Positions 8,820 through 17,861 of a stretch of 64,000 bases of DNA are shown here, piece by piece; within the stretch, counting starts at the first letter, position 1; each line of letters starts with the position of its first letter. Location: assembly GCA_963708725.1 (NCBI GenBank), contig CAVPTL010000010.1, forward strand, positions 124,001-188,000, given 5' to 3'. The position numbers were made by a program, and so were the translations under genes. The notes beneath the pieces were generated by a model. That model was not told the origin of the DNA and made no database searches. It saw nothing but the letters and a program-made list of their open reading frames with translations. This DNA comes from CAVPTL01 sp963708725. GTDB lineage: Bacteria; Actinomycetota; Thermoleophilia; Gaiellales; JAICJC01.

Positions 8820-11800
8820 CTAGGGCGCAACGGCCGGTGCGCGCTCGTCCCCGCCGAGAGCCGCGGGTAGCTGCGTGCGCGAGGAGACGTCGAGCTTGCG
8901 GAACGCGTTGGAGAGATGCATCTCGATCGTGCGCAGAGTGACGAACAGGGCTTGGGCGATCTCACGGTTCGACAGTCCCTCGGCCGCCATGACGGCGACC
9001 CGCCGCTCGCTGGGGGTCAGCGAGGCGGCTCCCGTCCGAACCGTCCGGCGGGGGCGTGCTCCGGTCGCGATCAGCTCCTCGTGTGCCTGCTCGGCAAGCA
9101 GCGTCGCACCGCAGCGCTCCGCCAAGTCGAGTGCCTGCCTCAGGTGCTCGCGAGCCTCGGCGCGGTGGTTGGTGCGACGCAGGGCGGCGCCGAGGTTGGC
9201 GAGCGAGTAGGCGTGTTCGAGGCGGATCGGCGACTGCTCAAGTACGACGACAGCTTCACGGATGCGCTTGATGCCGTCGTCGCCACCTTCGATCAATCCG
9301 AGGATGCGCAGCGCCCGACCTAGTGTTCGCGGCGCTTCCCAGACGCGCGCCAATTCGACCTCCTCCCGGGCCAGAGCGAGCGCCTCCTGGGTGCCGCCCA
9401 ATGCGTGGTGCTCGAGTGCTGCCAGCGAGCGCCACGCGGGATAGGACGCCGGCGGGCTGGTGTGGCCAAACGCCGCTAGCGCCTGTCCCAGGTCAAGAGC
9501 GCGCGCAAGCGCAGCGTGATGGTCGCCCCGCGCCGCCTCGACCATGGCGCGGGCACGCAGCAGCGGTGCCCGCGAGAACGCATCTGGCGCCACACTCGGT
9601 TCGACCTCGTCGAGCAGGCTTGCGGCCTCCTCGGCAGCCGCTCGCTCGACCAGGATCTGTGCCAGCAATGCATTCGCAGACTGCCAGAACCAGACGTCGC
9701 GCCGCGGGAGGGCCTCGAGGGCGGTGCGCGCGTCCGCCTCGGCCTCGATCAGGGCGCCGCGCGCGTACTGGAAGGCCGCTCGAGTCATCGACAGACCCGA
9801 GAACTGAAATACCGCGCCGCGTCTGCGCACGTCGGCGACGGTCTCGTCGAGCAAGGTGAGGCCCTCGTCAAGGCGGTCGGCGTAAAGCAACGCGTACACA
9901 CCGCCGGTGTAGTTGCGGGCACGCTCCTTGACGGCCATCGCCGCCAACGCGGCGTGCGCCGTCGCCGCGACCTCCTCGGCATCGCCGCCGCCGACCGCGC
10001 CGTGGTACGCGCGGCCGGCGACGAGCACCCGCGCGCCCGGCCCATCATCGGGCGAGACGTCAAGCCGGGTCAGCAGCGTCCGAGCACGCTCGTAGTGCGC
10101 AGCGACGCGGGTCGCGTTGACAACGAGCTCGGCTTCGAGCCGGTGTCGAAGTTCGAGTTCGAGATCAGGGTAGTCCGCCAACGCGCGTTCGAGCACCTCG
10201 ACTCCCTGCTCCTCGTTGCCCGACCAGTAGAGCGCGTGCCCGAGCGCCAACGACGCCTCCGCCCGACGTTCAGGCTCGCCGATCAGGGACACGGCGAGCT
10301 GGAGGTGAGTGATGACACTCGAAGCGCCGATGTCCGCCTCGACGCCGGCGAGCTCGAGCAGCAGCTCGCCCCGCTCCCCACCGGCGAGCGGCTCCTCCAG
10401 CGAGCGCGTCAGGTAGCCAACCGCGCTGTCGAGGCCACCTTCGGCAGCGGCGCGGCGCGCCGCCTCGCGAAGCAGTTTGACGGCGTCTGGAACGCTTTCC
10501 GGCGGTGCGACCATGACCTGTGCAGCAACCTGCTCAAGCGGAGCGCTCAGCTCGGCGAGCAGCTCGGCCGCGCGAGCATGCTCGGCTTCGCGCTCGTCCA
10601 CGGGGATACTCTCGTACACGGCGGTGCGGACGAGCGGGTGTACGAATGAGTACGGCGGTTCGGGGTGGAGCAGATCAGCGCGAGCGAGCGCCGCGGCGGC
10701 CGGTGCGACCTGACGCCGTTCGAGTCCCGCCAGTGCGGCGACCGGCACGACCTCCGCCCGATCGCCGAGCACGGCGACGGAGCGGGCGAGTCGTGATGCA
10801 TCCACCGGTAGACGCTGGAGCCGAAGACCCACCGACCGCGTCACCGCGTCGGGGGCGATGCGGTCGACCACCGCCACCGACGCCCCGATCGGAGCGACAT
10901 CCTCGGCGGCCAGCGCCCGCAATAGCTCACGCAGCAGCAGTGGGTTCCCGCCCGTCGCACGATGGCAGGCGCGACAGAACACTTCGTCGGCTGCGGAACT
11001 CAACCCCTGGCGGACGAGCTCGGATGCGGATTGTGCGCTCAGCGCGTCAGGCCTGACCATCTCGGTTGCGCGGTCGGCCAGCAGCTCGGTGAGCAGGGGA
11101 TGCTCCTCCTGCACCGGACGCAGCGTCGCAAGGACGCAAATGGGCACCCCTTCGAGACGGCGGCTGAGGTACGCCAGCCAGCGAATCGACGGCGGGTCGC
11201 ACCATTGCAGGTCGTCGACCGCGAGCATCAGCGGCTGAGACTCGGCGAGATTCGTCGCCAGCCAGTAGAGCCCGTGGAGCAGCGCATACGTATCGTCGCC
11301 GCCGCCGTCATCGCTCGGTCCGATCCCGAACAGAGGCGCTGCTTGGGCTGCCGCACCGCCGAACAGATGCGCCCGCCGGTCGTCAGAAGCTGATGCGATC
11401 GCAGCTTCAAAGAGCTGCCGGACAACCCCGAAGGAAAACCCTGCTTCCAGATCGCTTCCACGCGCAGCATGAACTGTCATCCCCGCCGCGACTGCCCGTG
11501 CCCGTCCTTCGCCGAGCAGCGACGTCTTTCCAATCCCAGCAGGCCCCTCGATCACGACCAACTTCCCGGCCCCGCCCGCTGTCGCCCCGACAACCGCGTC
11601 CACCGCCGCCAACTCCTCGGCACGCTCGAGCAGTGCGGGCTGCTCCCTCTGCCACTGGCGCACCCCGCGCGGTTGGGCGAACTCCTGCTCCAAGCCCTCG
11701 GCGACCACCTGAAACAGCTGTTCGGGCTGCTCGAAACCGGCCAGGCGCATCTCACCGGCGTCGCTGAACCCGATCCCCTCTGGCGGATCAGTCGTGACAA

Positions 11801-12158
11801 TGCCGAAGGTCGCACTCGAAACGAGCACCTGACCGGCGTGTGCCGCTCCGCAGACCTGCCGACCGCGCTGAACGGCGATGCCGGTGTACCCGTCGGCGGC
11901 AAGGGTGGCCTCCCCCGTGTGCACCCCAATCCGCATGGGCGACCCGTCCAGTGCCCGCTGCACCGCCACAGCCGTCTCGATCGCCCCCGCCGCGCTTGCA
12001 AACGCGGCCACCAGCTCGTCCCCCGCCGCGTCGACCGCGACGCCGCCGTGGGTTTCGACCGCGTCGCGTACCAGCTCTCTGTGCCGCGCCGACATCCCGC
12101 TGGCGCCGTCGACGTTAATGAAGAGGAACGTGACCGTTCCCTGCGGCAGCGAACTCAT
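8820..12158 (-). CDS. LuxR-family ATPase regulator with cyclase-like N-terminus
   Basis: About 1112 aa. Residues 5-165 resemble a class III nucleotide cyclase, but the first metal Asp of the family TDIEG motif is replaced (INVDG), so catalysis is unlikely. An AAA-type STAND ATPase follows with GPAGIGKTS (Walker A) and LAVDDLQWCD (Walker B), then a long helical TPR-like region, and a C-terminal LuxR HTH (LTPSERRV, GLSNREIA, RTIEMHLSNAFRKL). The start at 12158 fits the family opening (MSSLPQGTVTFLF) and has TATGGT 7 nt upstream. It is divergent from the efflux gene, its likely target. It lies on the tRNA-Pro element. Confidence 0.88.
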   Translation of the reverse strand: MSSLPQGTVTFLFINVDGASGMSARHRELVRDAVETHGGVAVDAAGDELVAAFASAAGAIETAVAVQRALDGSPMRIGVHTGEATLAADGYTGIAVQRGRQVCGAAHAGQVLVSSATFGIVTTDPPEGIGFSDAGEMRLAGFEQPEQLFQVVAEGLEQEFAQPRGVRQWQREQPALLERAEELAAVDAVVGATAGGAGKLVVIEGPAGIGKTSLLGEGRARAVAAGMTVHAARGSDLEAGFSFGVVRQLFEAAIASASDDRRAHLFGGAAAQAAPLFGIGPSDDGGGDDTYALLHGLYWLATNLAESQPLMLAVDDLQWCDPPSIRWLAYLSRRLEGVPICVLATLRPVQEEHPLLTELLADRATEMVRPDALSAQSASELVRQGLSSAADEVFCRACHRATGGNPLLLRELLRALAAEDVAPIGASVAVVDRIAPDAVTRSVGLRLQRLPVDASRLARSVAVLGDRAEVVPVAALAGLERRQVAPAAAALARADLLHPEPPYSFVHPLVRTAVYESIPVDEREAEHARAAELLAELSAPLEQVAAQVMVAPPESVPDAVKLLREAARRAAAEGGLDSAVGYLTRSLEEPLAGGERGELLLELAGVEADIGASSVITHLQLAVSLIGEPERRAEASLALGHALYWSGNEEQGVEVLERALADYPDLELELRHRLEAELVVNATRVAAHYERARTLLTRLDVSPDDGPGARVLVAGRAYHGAVGGGDAEEVAATAHAALAAMAVKERARNYTGGVYALLYADRLDEGLTLLDETVADVRRRGAVFQFSGLSMTRAAFQYARGALIEAEADARTALEALPRRDVWFWQSANALLAQILVERAAAEEAASLLDEVEPSVAPDAFSRAPLLRARAMVEAARGDHHAALARALDLGQALAAFGHTSPPASYPAWRSLAALEHHALGGTQEALALAREEVELARVWEAPRTLGRALRILGLIEGGDDGIKRIREAVVVLEQSPIRLEHAYSLANLGAALRRTNHRAEAREHLRQALDLAERCGATLLAEQAHEELIATGARPRRTVRTGAASLTPSERRVAVMAAEGLSNREIAQALFVTLRTIEMHLSNAFRKLDVSSRTQLPAALGGDERAPAVAP

Positions 12159-12275
12159 CCCAATGACCATATCCCGAAACCCTGCGGCTTTTCCTACGGG
12201 CGCTCTCCATCGCGAAGGCAGGCCCTTCGGCGCGATCTTCTCGCTATGCAATCCACCAGCGAGAAGGAGACGACA
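12159..12275. promoter_or_regulatory. Divergent promoter region, regulator / efflux pump
   Basis: 117 bp between two divergent starts. On the minus strand TATGGT (12171-12166) lies 7 nt before the regulator ATG. On the plus strand AAGGAG precedes the MFS start. No clear palindromic operator was seen. Confidence 0.45.
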
Positions 12276-13733
12276 ATGCACCACCGCAAGACCACAACCC
12301 ACCGAGCAGCCGAAGGGCACCATGTGCCCAAGTGGCTGCTGCCGCTGCTCCTGGTCGCACAGCTGATGGTCATCCTCGACATCACCGCAGTGAACATCGC
12401 GATGCCGAGCCTGGCACGCGACCTGAACATCTCGGGCGCCACCATCAGCTGGACGATCACCGCCTACTCGCTCGTCTTCGGGAGCCTGCTCCTGCTCGGC
12501 GGCCGCGCTGCCGACGTCCTCGGACGCCGCCGCGTGTTCCTCATCGGCCTGAGCGTCTTCATCGTGTCGTCCCTGGGCTCGGCACTCGCATGGTCGGCAA
12601 CCGCGCTCTTCGCCGCTCGCGCCGGTCAAGGCATCGGCGCGGCGATGCTGTCTCCAGCCGCCCTGTCCATCGTCACCAGCAACTTCCATGGCCCCGCCCG
12701 CATCAAGGCCCTATCGGCCTGGGGAGCGGTCGGCGGCGCCGGCGCTGCCCTCGGCGTCCTCGCCGGCGGCGTGCTCACCCAGGTCGCCGACTGGCGCATG
12801 ATCTTCTTCGTCAACCTCCCGGTCGCCGTCGCCCTCGCCGTCGGCGCCCGCATGATCATCCCCGCGGATACGAACAAGCCGCAGTGGCGCGGCCTCGACA
12901 TCCCCGGCGCAGTGCTCGCCACCGGTAGCCTCGCCGCCATCGTCTTTGCAATCACACAGGCCGACACCGCCGGCTGGACATCCACTCAGACGCTCGCAGT
13001 CAGCGGCCTCGGCGTCGCCGGACTCGTGGCGTTCACGATCTGGGAGCTCCGAACCGAGCAGCCGCTACTTCGCATCGACCGACTCGCCGACCGCGAAGTC
13101 GGCGCCGGACTCCTGCTCTGCATCATCAACGCGGGGCTCTTGTTCGGACTGTTCCTCCTCTGCTCCCTCTATCTGCAGCTCGCGCTCGGCCACGGCCCGC
13201 TCCAGACGGGACTCGCATTCATCCCGCTGGCAGTCGCCGCCGGCACAGGCGCTCACACTGCCGGCCACGTGATCAGCCGCCACGGCCTCCGCTGGACGAT
13301 CGGCCCCGGGCTCGCCCTCGCCGCCTCCGGACTCCTGCTCCTCTCCCGCCTCCCGGCCAGCGGCACCTATCTGCACGACATGCTCCCGGGCATGCTCCTC
13401 GCGGGTGTCGGACTGGGCCTGTCGACGACCTCGATCAGTGTCGGCATCCTCACAGCCGCCCGCCACGAAGAGGCAGGGATGATCGCCGGCGCCAGCTCCA
13501 CCGGCCACGAACTCGGCGGAACACTCGGCATCGCGATCTACGCCAGCATCGCAACCGCAGCAACAAGCGGCATCTTCGCCGGGCCGAGCGCGGCGTCTGG
13601 CATCGCCCACGCATTCCTGATCGCCGCCCACGTCGCCCTCGGTACTGGCATCGCAGCAATCATCCTCCTACCCGCAGCGAAGACGTTCCTGCCCAAGCTC
13701 CGCCTCAACCCAGGTGCAATGTCAGCCCACTAA
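12276..13733 (+). CDS. MFS efflux transporter, DHA2 (EmrB/QacA) family
   Basis: 485 aa, about 14 TM helices, proton-driven drug exporter. Family motifs include LDITAVNIAMPSLARDL in TM1, GGRAADVLGRRR (motif A) and a GxGxxxxxPA-type motif C (GIGAAMLSPAALS). The ATG at 12276 follows AAGGAG by 6 nt; the longer open frame upstream is a shadow of the divergent gene. It begins with a His-rich leader (MHHRKTTTHRAAEGHH). It is followed by a strong terminator and is the last gene of the island. The substrate is unknown. Confidence 0.9.
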   Translation: MHHRKTTTHRAAEGHHVPKWLLPLLLVAQLMVILDITAVNIAMPSLARDLNISGATISWTITAYSLVFGSLLLLGGRAADVLGRRRVFLIGLSVFIVSSLGSALAWSATALFAARAGQGIGAAMLSPAALSIVTSNFHGPARIKALSAWGAVGGAGAALGVLAGGVLTQVADWRMIFFVNLPVAVALAVGARMIIPADTNKPQWRGLDIPGAVLATGSLAAIVFAITQADTAGWTSTQTLAVSGLGVAGLVAFTIWELRTEQPLLRIDRLADREVGAGLLLCIINAGLLFGLFLLCSLYLQLALGHGPLQTGLAFIPLAVAAGTGAHTAGHVISRHGLRWTIGPGLALAASGLLLLSRLPASGTYLHDMLPGMLLAGVGLGLSTTSISVGILTAARHEEAGMIAGASSTGHELGGTLGIAIYASIATAATSGIFAGPSAASGIAHAFLIAAHVALGTGIAAIILLPAAKTFLPKLRLNPGAMSAH

Positions 13734-13757
13734 ATCCCGACCAACCATGGAGGAACC

Positions 13758-13788
13758 AACAAGCCCCGCTCTTTCCGCGGGGCTTGTT
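13758..13788 (+). terminator. Hairpin terminator after MFS gene
   Basis: A perfect 12-bp stem (13758-13769 with 13777-13788) with a 7-nt loop, 24 bp after the MFS stop codon. No U-tract. Confidence 0.8.
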
Positions 13789-14510
13789 GCTTCCGCCTCC
13801 ACTGCTGCCTGGGCCAGGCCCCGCTTGCCATCCGGCGACCTGTCGGTGGCTGCCGCCATTGCAGCGGTCGGGATGCGCGAGAGGAGAACCTCAGCGCGGG
13901 CCTCGGTGTACGGCGTTGGGGGCGACGAACTTCGGCCAGTGCACCGGATGAGGCACGCATTCGCCGGTCATGATCAGCTTGCCGTCGCGGCGGCTGAGGC
14001 CGGTCTGGCGGCTCAATGCCAAGTAGCCCACGCCTGCCAGGATCGAGGGCGCCGCACTCCGCGACCGACGACCCTTTCATCGAACAACGCCCCGCCCGAG
14101 TTTCCCCTCAACTGGCCACCCCACGGCCAACGATCTCGGCCCACCCGCCCAGGGGTGCCGCGACAACCCCAATCCACGACCTACACAATCCCTACGCCCT
14201 CGTAGGGCGGTCAAAAGCCCCGCACTCAGTCTCCCGAACGGCCCTGAAGGCCATGAAGATGTCTTCCGTCGATACCCCACACACCCAACACAGAGAACTA
14301 GCACATCCGCCGAAACGACCCGAACGACAGACAATCGCGCCGCTCGGTCGCAACGCCTGGGCGCAAAAAGCGCTGCCAGTCACCCCGGAAACCCAGTGGA
14401 AACCAGCGGCCGAAACCATGCGCAAGACGACCACCACTTGATGCCGGCAGGATCGGAGCTCGAGGCGTTTCCGGCGACCAACCGCAGCCACCCGCGACCA
14501 TCGGCCCGGC
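13789..14510. other. Non-coding right end of the island
   Basis: About 720 bp without a convincing gene. On the minus strand a short frame about 14078-13890 reads like a protein tail (YLALSRQTGLSRRDGKLIM, then ECVPHPVHWPKF) but lacks a clear start and is interrupted upstream, so it may be a gene remnant. The stretch 14200-14450 is noticeably less GC-rich than its surroundings. It holds the right-arm repeats at 14386-14407. Confidence 0.5.
14386..14407 (+). repeat. Right-arm paired GGAAAC repeats, 11-bp spacing
   Basis: GGAAAC at 14387 and 14398, ending in GTGGAAACCAGC as in the left arm. Confidence 0.5.
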
Positions 14511-14562
14511 CTTTGGGAGCAGGGGGTCGCTGGTTCGAATCCAGTCGTCCCGATAGGAGGGT
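14511..14562 (+). repeat. attR: right copy of 52-bp direct repeat (3' half of tRNA-Pro)
   Basis: Identical to 7091-7142. There is no D-arm or 5' acceptor strand in front of it, so it is not a second tRNA. It ends 1 bp before the stop codon of the convergent hemerythrin-like gene. Confidence 0.88.
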
Positions 14563-14563
14563 C

Positions 14564-15223
14564 TTACACCTGGCCCGGGTAGAAGCCGAGCCGCGCGAGT
14601 GGTTCGACGATCTCTCGCTCCTCGTAGGACAGGTGCGAGAGCAGCGCGTCGGTCAGCAAATCGATCGCCGACTGGATGGCGCGATAGTCGGTTGGGTGAT
14701 TGATGTGGTCGACAAGCGCACGGTCGACTGCCATCACGGCGTCGTGGATGGTGAGGTGCTCGGCCACCAGCCTGTCGATCACCGGCGACAGCGAGGGCTC
14801 GCTGCGGGCGAGATGCGGGAAGATCGCGTCATCCTCCAGGCCGTGGTGGCCCGTGATCGCACCGCAGTACCTCGCACAGAAGGCTCCCAGCGTCCAATCG
14901 TTTTGACGCAACGTCATATCGTTCAGCGCCGATCGCGCGTCGCCGGCGGTCAGCGCACCTTCGCGCACCTGCCCGAGCAGGTCGCGAAGCTCGGCAAGCT
15001 CGCGGCGAAGCATGTCGTGGACGTCGATCAGATGTTGCCCCACCAAGCGACCGCGGCGGGTGTAGGAGATCTCTGTCGACGACTCTGGCCGACGCGGACG
15101 GGTGGATTCGTCCCACGCGGTCTCGGAGCTCACGCGGGTACCGTCGTCTGGCGTCGGCGTGATCCCCAGCCGCGTGTACTCCGATTCGGGTTCGATCGCA
15201 GTCAGGTCGTGATCCTCGGCCAT
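14564..15223 (-). CDS. Hemerythrin-like HHE cation-binding protein
   Basis: 219 aa. A four-helix bundle with candidate di-iron ligands in order: GQHLIDVHD (about residues 62-70), GHHGLEDDAIFPHL (about 125-138), EHLTIHD, and a terminal SHLSYEERE. An N-terminal extension of about 55 residues is polar and likely disordered. Such proteins bind O2/NO or iron, and the specific role is unknown. TACCCT lies 8 nt before the ATG, so it is probably leaderless. Before island integration its 3' end would have abutted tRNA-Pro. Confidence 0.87.
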   Translation of the reverse strand: MAEDHDLTAIEPESEYTRLGITPTPDDGTRVSSETAWDESTRPRRPESSTEISYTRRGRLVGQHLIDVHDMLRRELAELRDLLGQVREGALTAGDARSALNDMTLRQNDWTLGAFCARYCGAITGHHGLEDDAIFPHLARSEPSLSPVIDRLVAEHLTIHDAVMAVDRALVDHINHPTDYRAIQSAIDLLTDALLSHLSYEEREIVEPLARLGFYPGQV

Positions 15224-15288
15224 CGCCGATCAGGGTACCGCCACCAATCCGGCCAACGCACCATGCTCCAGCGTGAGAGGCTTCACCC

Positions 15289-16203
15289 GTGACGAGTTTC
15301 GCGCCAGTATGTGTGGCTGCCGTTCAGGCCACACCCGTGATGCTGGATTCTTCGGGGAGCGTCGAAAAGGCGCTTGATCTCACGCGCGATGCAGCCTCGC
15401 TGGGCGCCAAGCTGGTGGTTCTGCCCGAGGGCTTCATTTCGTTCTACCCACCATCGTCGATCACCCAGTCACGCCACGACCAGGGCATGACCGACCTGTT
15501 CGAGTTGATGTGGCTGAGTGGTGTGGACGTTCCCGGCCCGATCGTCGACCAACTGGCGAAGCTCTGTGCGGATCTCGACATCCACCTCGCGATCGGCGTC
15601 AACGAACGTGAAAGCGCCCGACCTGGAACGCTCTACAACACGATGCTCCTGGTTGGGCCGTCAGGGCTCCTCCACAAGCATCGCAAGCTGATGCCGACCC
15701 ATCACGAACGGCTCTTTCACGGTATTGGTGCCGGACGTGATCTGGGGGTCACAGACACGCCGCTCGGCCGGATCGGTGGGCTGATCTGCTGGGAGAACCG
15801 GATGCCTCTCGCCCGCTATGCGGTCTACCGCGGCGGCCCGCAGATCTGGGTCGCACCCACCATGGACGACGGCGAGGCCTGGCTCGCGCTGATGCGCGCC
15901 ATCGCATACGAGTCGGGAGCGTCGGTGGTGAGCGTGTGCCAGTACATCCACGGCAGCCAGTTTCCCGAAGCGTTCCCGTTCGAGCTGCCAGGAGGGCGCG
16001 ACCGGGTGCTGTCGCACGGAAACTCCGTGATCATCGACGGCGGCACGAACCAGATCATCGCCGGCCCACTGGCAGACGAGGAAGGCATCCTGACCGCCGA
16101 ATGCGACCTGCGCACCAGCCTGCGATCAAAGCAGTGGTTCGACGCGGTTGGCCACTACAGCCGCGAGGACGTTCTTTTCGGTGTGCTCACAAGCGACCCG
16201 TAA
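15289..16203 (+). CDS. Nitrilase family carbon-nitrogen hydrolase
   Basis: 304 aa, close to full length for aliphatic/aryl nitrilases. The Glu-Lys-Cys triad is visible: E47 in VVLPEGF, K133 in HRKLMPT and C167 in ICWENR. The CWEN context and the HRKLMPTHHER segment are typical of true nitrilases and cyanide hydratases rather than amidases or NAD synthetase domains. It would hydrolyse R-CN to an acid plus ammonia in the cytoplasm. GTG start at 15289. The natural substrate is unknown. Confidence 0.9.
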   Translation: MTSFAPVCVAAVQATPVMLDSSGSVEKALDLTRDAASLGAKLVVLPEGFISFYPPSSITQSRHDQGMTDLFELMWLSGVDVPGPIVDQLAKLCADLDIHLAIGVNERESARPGTLYNTMLLVGPSGLLHKHRKLMPTHHERLFHGIGAGRDLGVTDTPLGRIGGLICWENRMPLARYAVYRGGPQIWVAPTMDDGEAWLALMRAIAYESGASVVSVCQYIHGSQFPEAFPFELPGGRDRVLSHGNSVIIDGGTNQIIAGPLADEEGILTAECDLRTSLRSKQWFDAVGHYSREDVLFGVLTSDP

Positions 16204-16223
16204 CTGCGAGGTCTGCGCCGTGT

Positions 16224-16976
16224 CTAGGAGACGACCGGCCGATGGGCGTGCCAGCGGCCTGGGCGCTGCCCGGCGCTACCAACCGCTTCCTCGGGCATCA
16301 GCACGTCGCGCACGGGATCCGGCGCCGTGCGACTCTCCCCACCGAGCCGGGCGAGCACGCGGTTGATCACGTCTGTGACCGGGGCACGGTCGAGGAAGAA
16401 GCAGCCGGCGATGAATACGCCCGGCGTCGAGCTGTGGGCGACGTAGGCGACTCGTACCTCGCCGGTGATCGCCCCTTCCAGAAACCGGCAGGTGAACCGG
16501 AATCGGTCGCCGGCTCGCAGGCGATCGTCTGTTGTGGTTACCCCCACTCCCGATTCCGAGAGATCGACAATGCTGGTCGCAATCGATTCTCCGGGCACGA
16601 CACGGTCACACACCATGGCGCGCAGCGTCGCTGGCGCGCGCACCGCCAGCCGCGCAGCGCGGCGCTGGTACTGCTCGACGCCGACATCCACCACCCGCAG
16701 CGTCAGCGACGCCCGCGACTGCGATCGGTACTCGGCCGAGTCGATCACGGCCGCGACGGTGACCACACCGCGGTCACCGACCAGGCGACAGGTCAGGTGC
16801 ATGCCCGAGGCGACCTGAAGCCGCGGACCGCTCGCGGTAACGATCTCGCCGTCACTCGAGATTGTCCATAGCTCGATCTCTTCGCCGCGGTCAGTCACGA
16901 CGTCAATCACCGATGTTGCAACCAGCGCTGTGGCTGCGCGGGCGAAGTTCCCTGAAACTTCACTCTCAACGCTCAT
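16224..16976 (-). CDS. PilZ domain cyclic-di-GMP receptor protein
   Basis: 250 aa in two beta-barrel domains, a YcgR-like layout. The PilZ signature is complete: RRAAR (RxxxR) in the mid-region and DLSESG (DxSxxG) about 35 residues later. The N-terminal part (about residues 15-105) resembles the flagellar-brake/YcgR-N fold. The C-terminal 35 residues are Pro/Arg/His-rich. The start at 16976 has a GAGAGGTGG upstream. It is likely an effector for c-di-GMP made or degraded by the two signalling enzymes in this window. No flagellar gene is nearby. Confidence 0.85.
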   Translation of the reverse strand: MSVESEVSGNFARAATALVATSVIDVVTDRGEEIELWTISSDGEIVTASGPRLQVASGMHLTCRLVGDRGVVTVAAVIDSAEYRSQSRASLTLRVVDVGVEQYQRRAARLAVRAPATLRAMVCDRVVPGESIATSIVDLSESGVGVTTTDDRLRAGDRFRFTCRFLEGAITGEVRVAYVAHSSTPGVFIAGCFFLDRAPVTDVINRVLARLGGESRTAPDPVRDVLMPEEAVGSAGQRPGRWHAHRPVVS

Positions 16977-17119
16977 ATGCGGCGTCCACCTCTCGTCCCG
17001 GCCACCATCGACCAAGTTAGCTCGCCGCTTTAGCCAGCCACGTCCCTCGAACGGGGGATCCCCGGCGGCGAACATGTGTGTCCGGTGAGAGGCCCGCGGG
17101 CGCCAACTACTCTGAAGGC

Positions 17120-17769
17120 ATGACATCTGAACCGACACTCACCACATATCCGATCGCGGCCTGTGACGCGATCAGCTGGTCATTCGATGCCTCGTCGCTC
17201 TACCCCCGTACATCCACCGCGATCTCCGTGGACGGCGGCTGCCTGCTGATCGACCCCGTCGACGGCCCCGGACTCGACGACCTGGTTTCTCCCCTCGGCG
17301 ACGTCGTTGGGGTGTGTACGCTGCTTGGCCGCCATCAGCGCGACGGCGCGAAGATCGCGAGCCGGCTGGGCTGCCCGCGGCTCGTGCCCAGCACTCTCGC
17401 CGGCAGCGGCGATCCGCTCGTTATTGCGGGGATTCAGGAACGCGCGATCCTCGCGGCGCCAGGCTGGAATGAGTCGGCGCTTTGGCTCCCGGAGCGCAGG
17501 CTGCTCGTCTGCGCCGAGGCGCTCGGCACGTCCGGGCATTACCTCGCATCGCCAGACGAGGTTGTCGGCATCAACCCCTGCTGCGGGTGCGGCCCCCCGT
17601 CGGAGCGCTGCGCGGACTCGATCCGATCGCGATCGCGGTCGGCCACGGCCCTCCGGTGATCGAGGGGGCGACCGACGGGCTCGAGCACGCGTTCGCGACC
17701 GCTCGTTCGGGCCTGCCGAGGACGTGGTGGCGAATACTGGGCTCACTGGCGCGCCGCCAATCACGCTAG
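17120..17769 (+). pseudogene. Metallo-beta-lactamase-fold protein, single frameshift
   Basis: Two frames joined near 17575-17578 give one protein of about 216 aa. The first part runs to SPDEVVGIN. After the shift it reads PLLRVRPPVGALRGLDPI, then AVGHGPPVIEG and WWRILGSLARR. One missing C in the CCCC run at 17575-17578 explains the break, so a sequencing error is likely. It resembles degenerate MBL-fold hydrolases that keep the final GHG loop but lack a recognisable HxHxDH motif. TACTCT lies 6 nt before the ATG (leaderless). The function is unknown. Confidence 0.6.
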
Positions 17770-17861
17770 ATTTTCCTTGCAAATCGACGGTTCTCTCTAG
17801 ACGAAACGTTTCGGAAGCGTTAGGTTCAACCAACACAGAAACGTGCAATGGGGGGGTCAGG

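Larger units (their letters stand above)
7091..14562. mobile_element. Integrative element in tRNA-Pro, integrase absent
   Basis: About 7.4 kb bounded by a perfect 52-bp direct repeat (7091-7142 and 14511-14562) covering the anticodon loop to 9 nt past the tRNA-Pro 3' end, as left by tyrosine-recombinase integration. Excision would place the hemerythrin-like gene directly behind tRNA-Pro. The contents are a truncated flavoprotein, a frameshifted quinone oxidoreductase, a LuxR-type ATPase regulator, an efflux pump and about 720 bp of non-coding DNA. No integrase, excisionase or replication gene is visible, so the element is decayed or non-autonomous. Confidence 0.8.

Noticed and set aside
8820..12689. 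Long 1289-codon version of the LuxR regulator
   Set aside because: The extra N-terminal 170 residues are antisense to the divergent MFS gene and have low-complexity shadow composition.
14511..14562. Second tRNA-Pro gene
   Set aside because: Only the 3' half is present; the 5' acceptor strand, D-arm and anticodon 5' stem are missing. It is the right attachment site.
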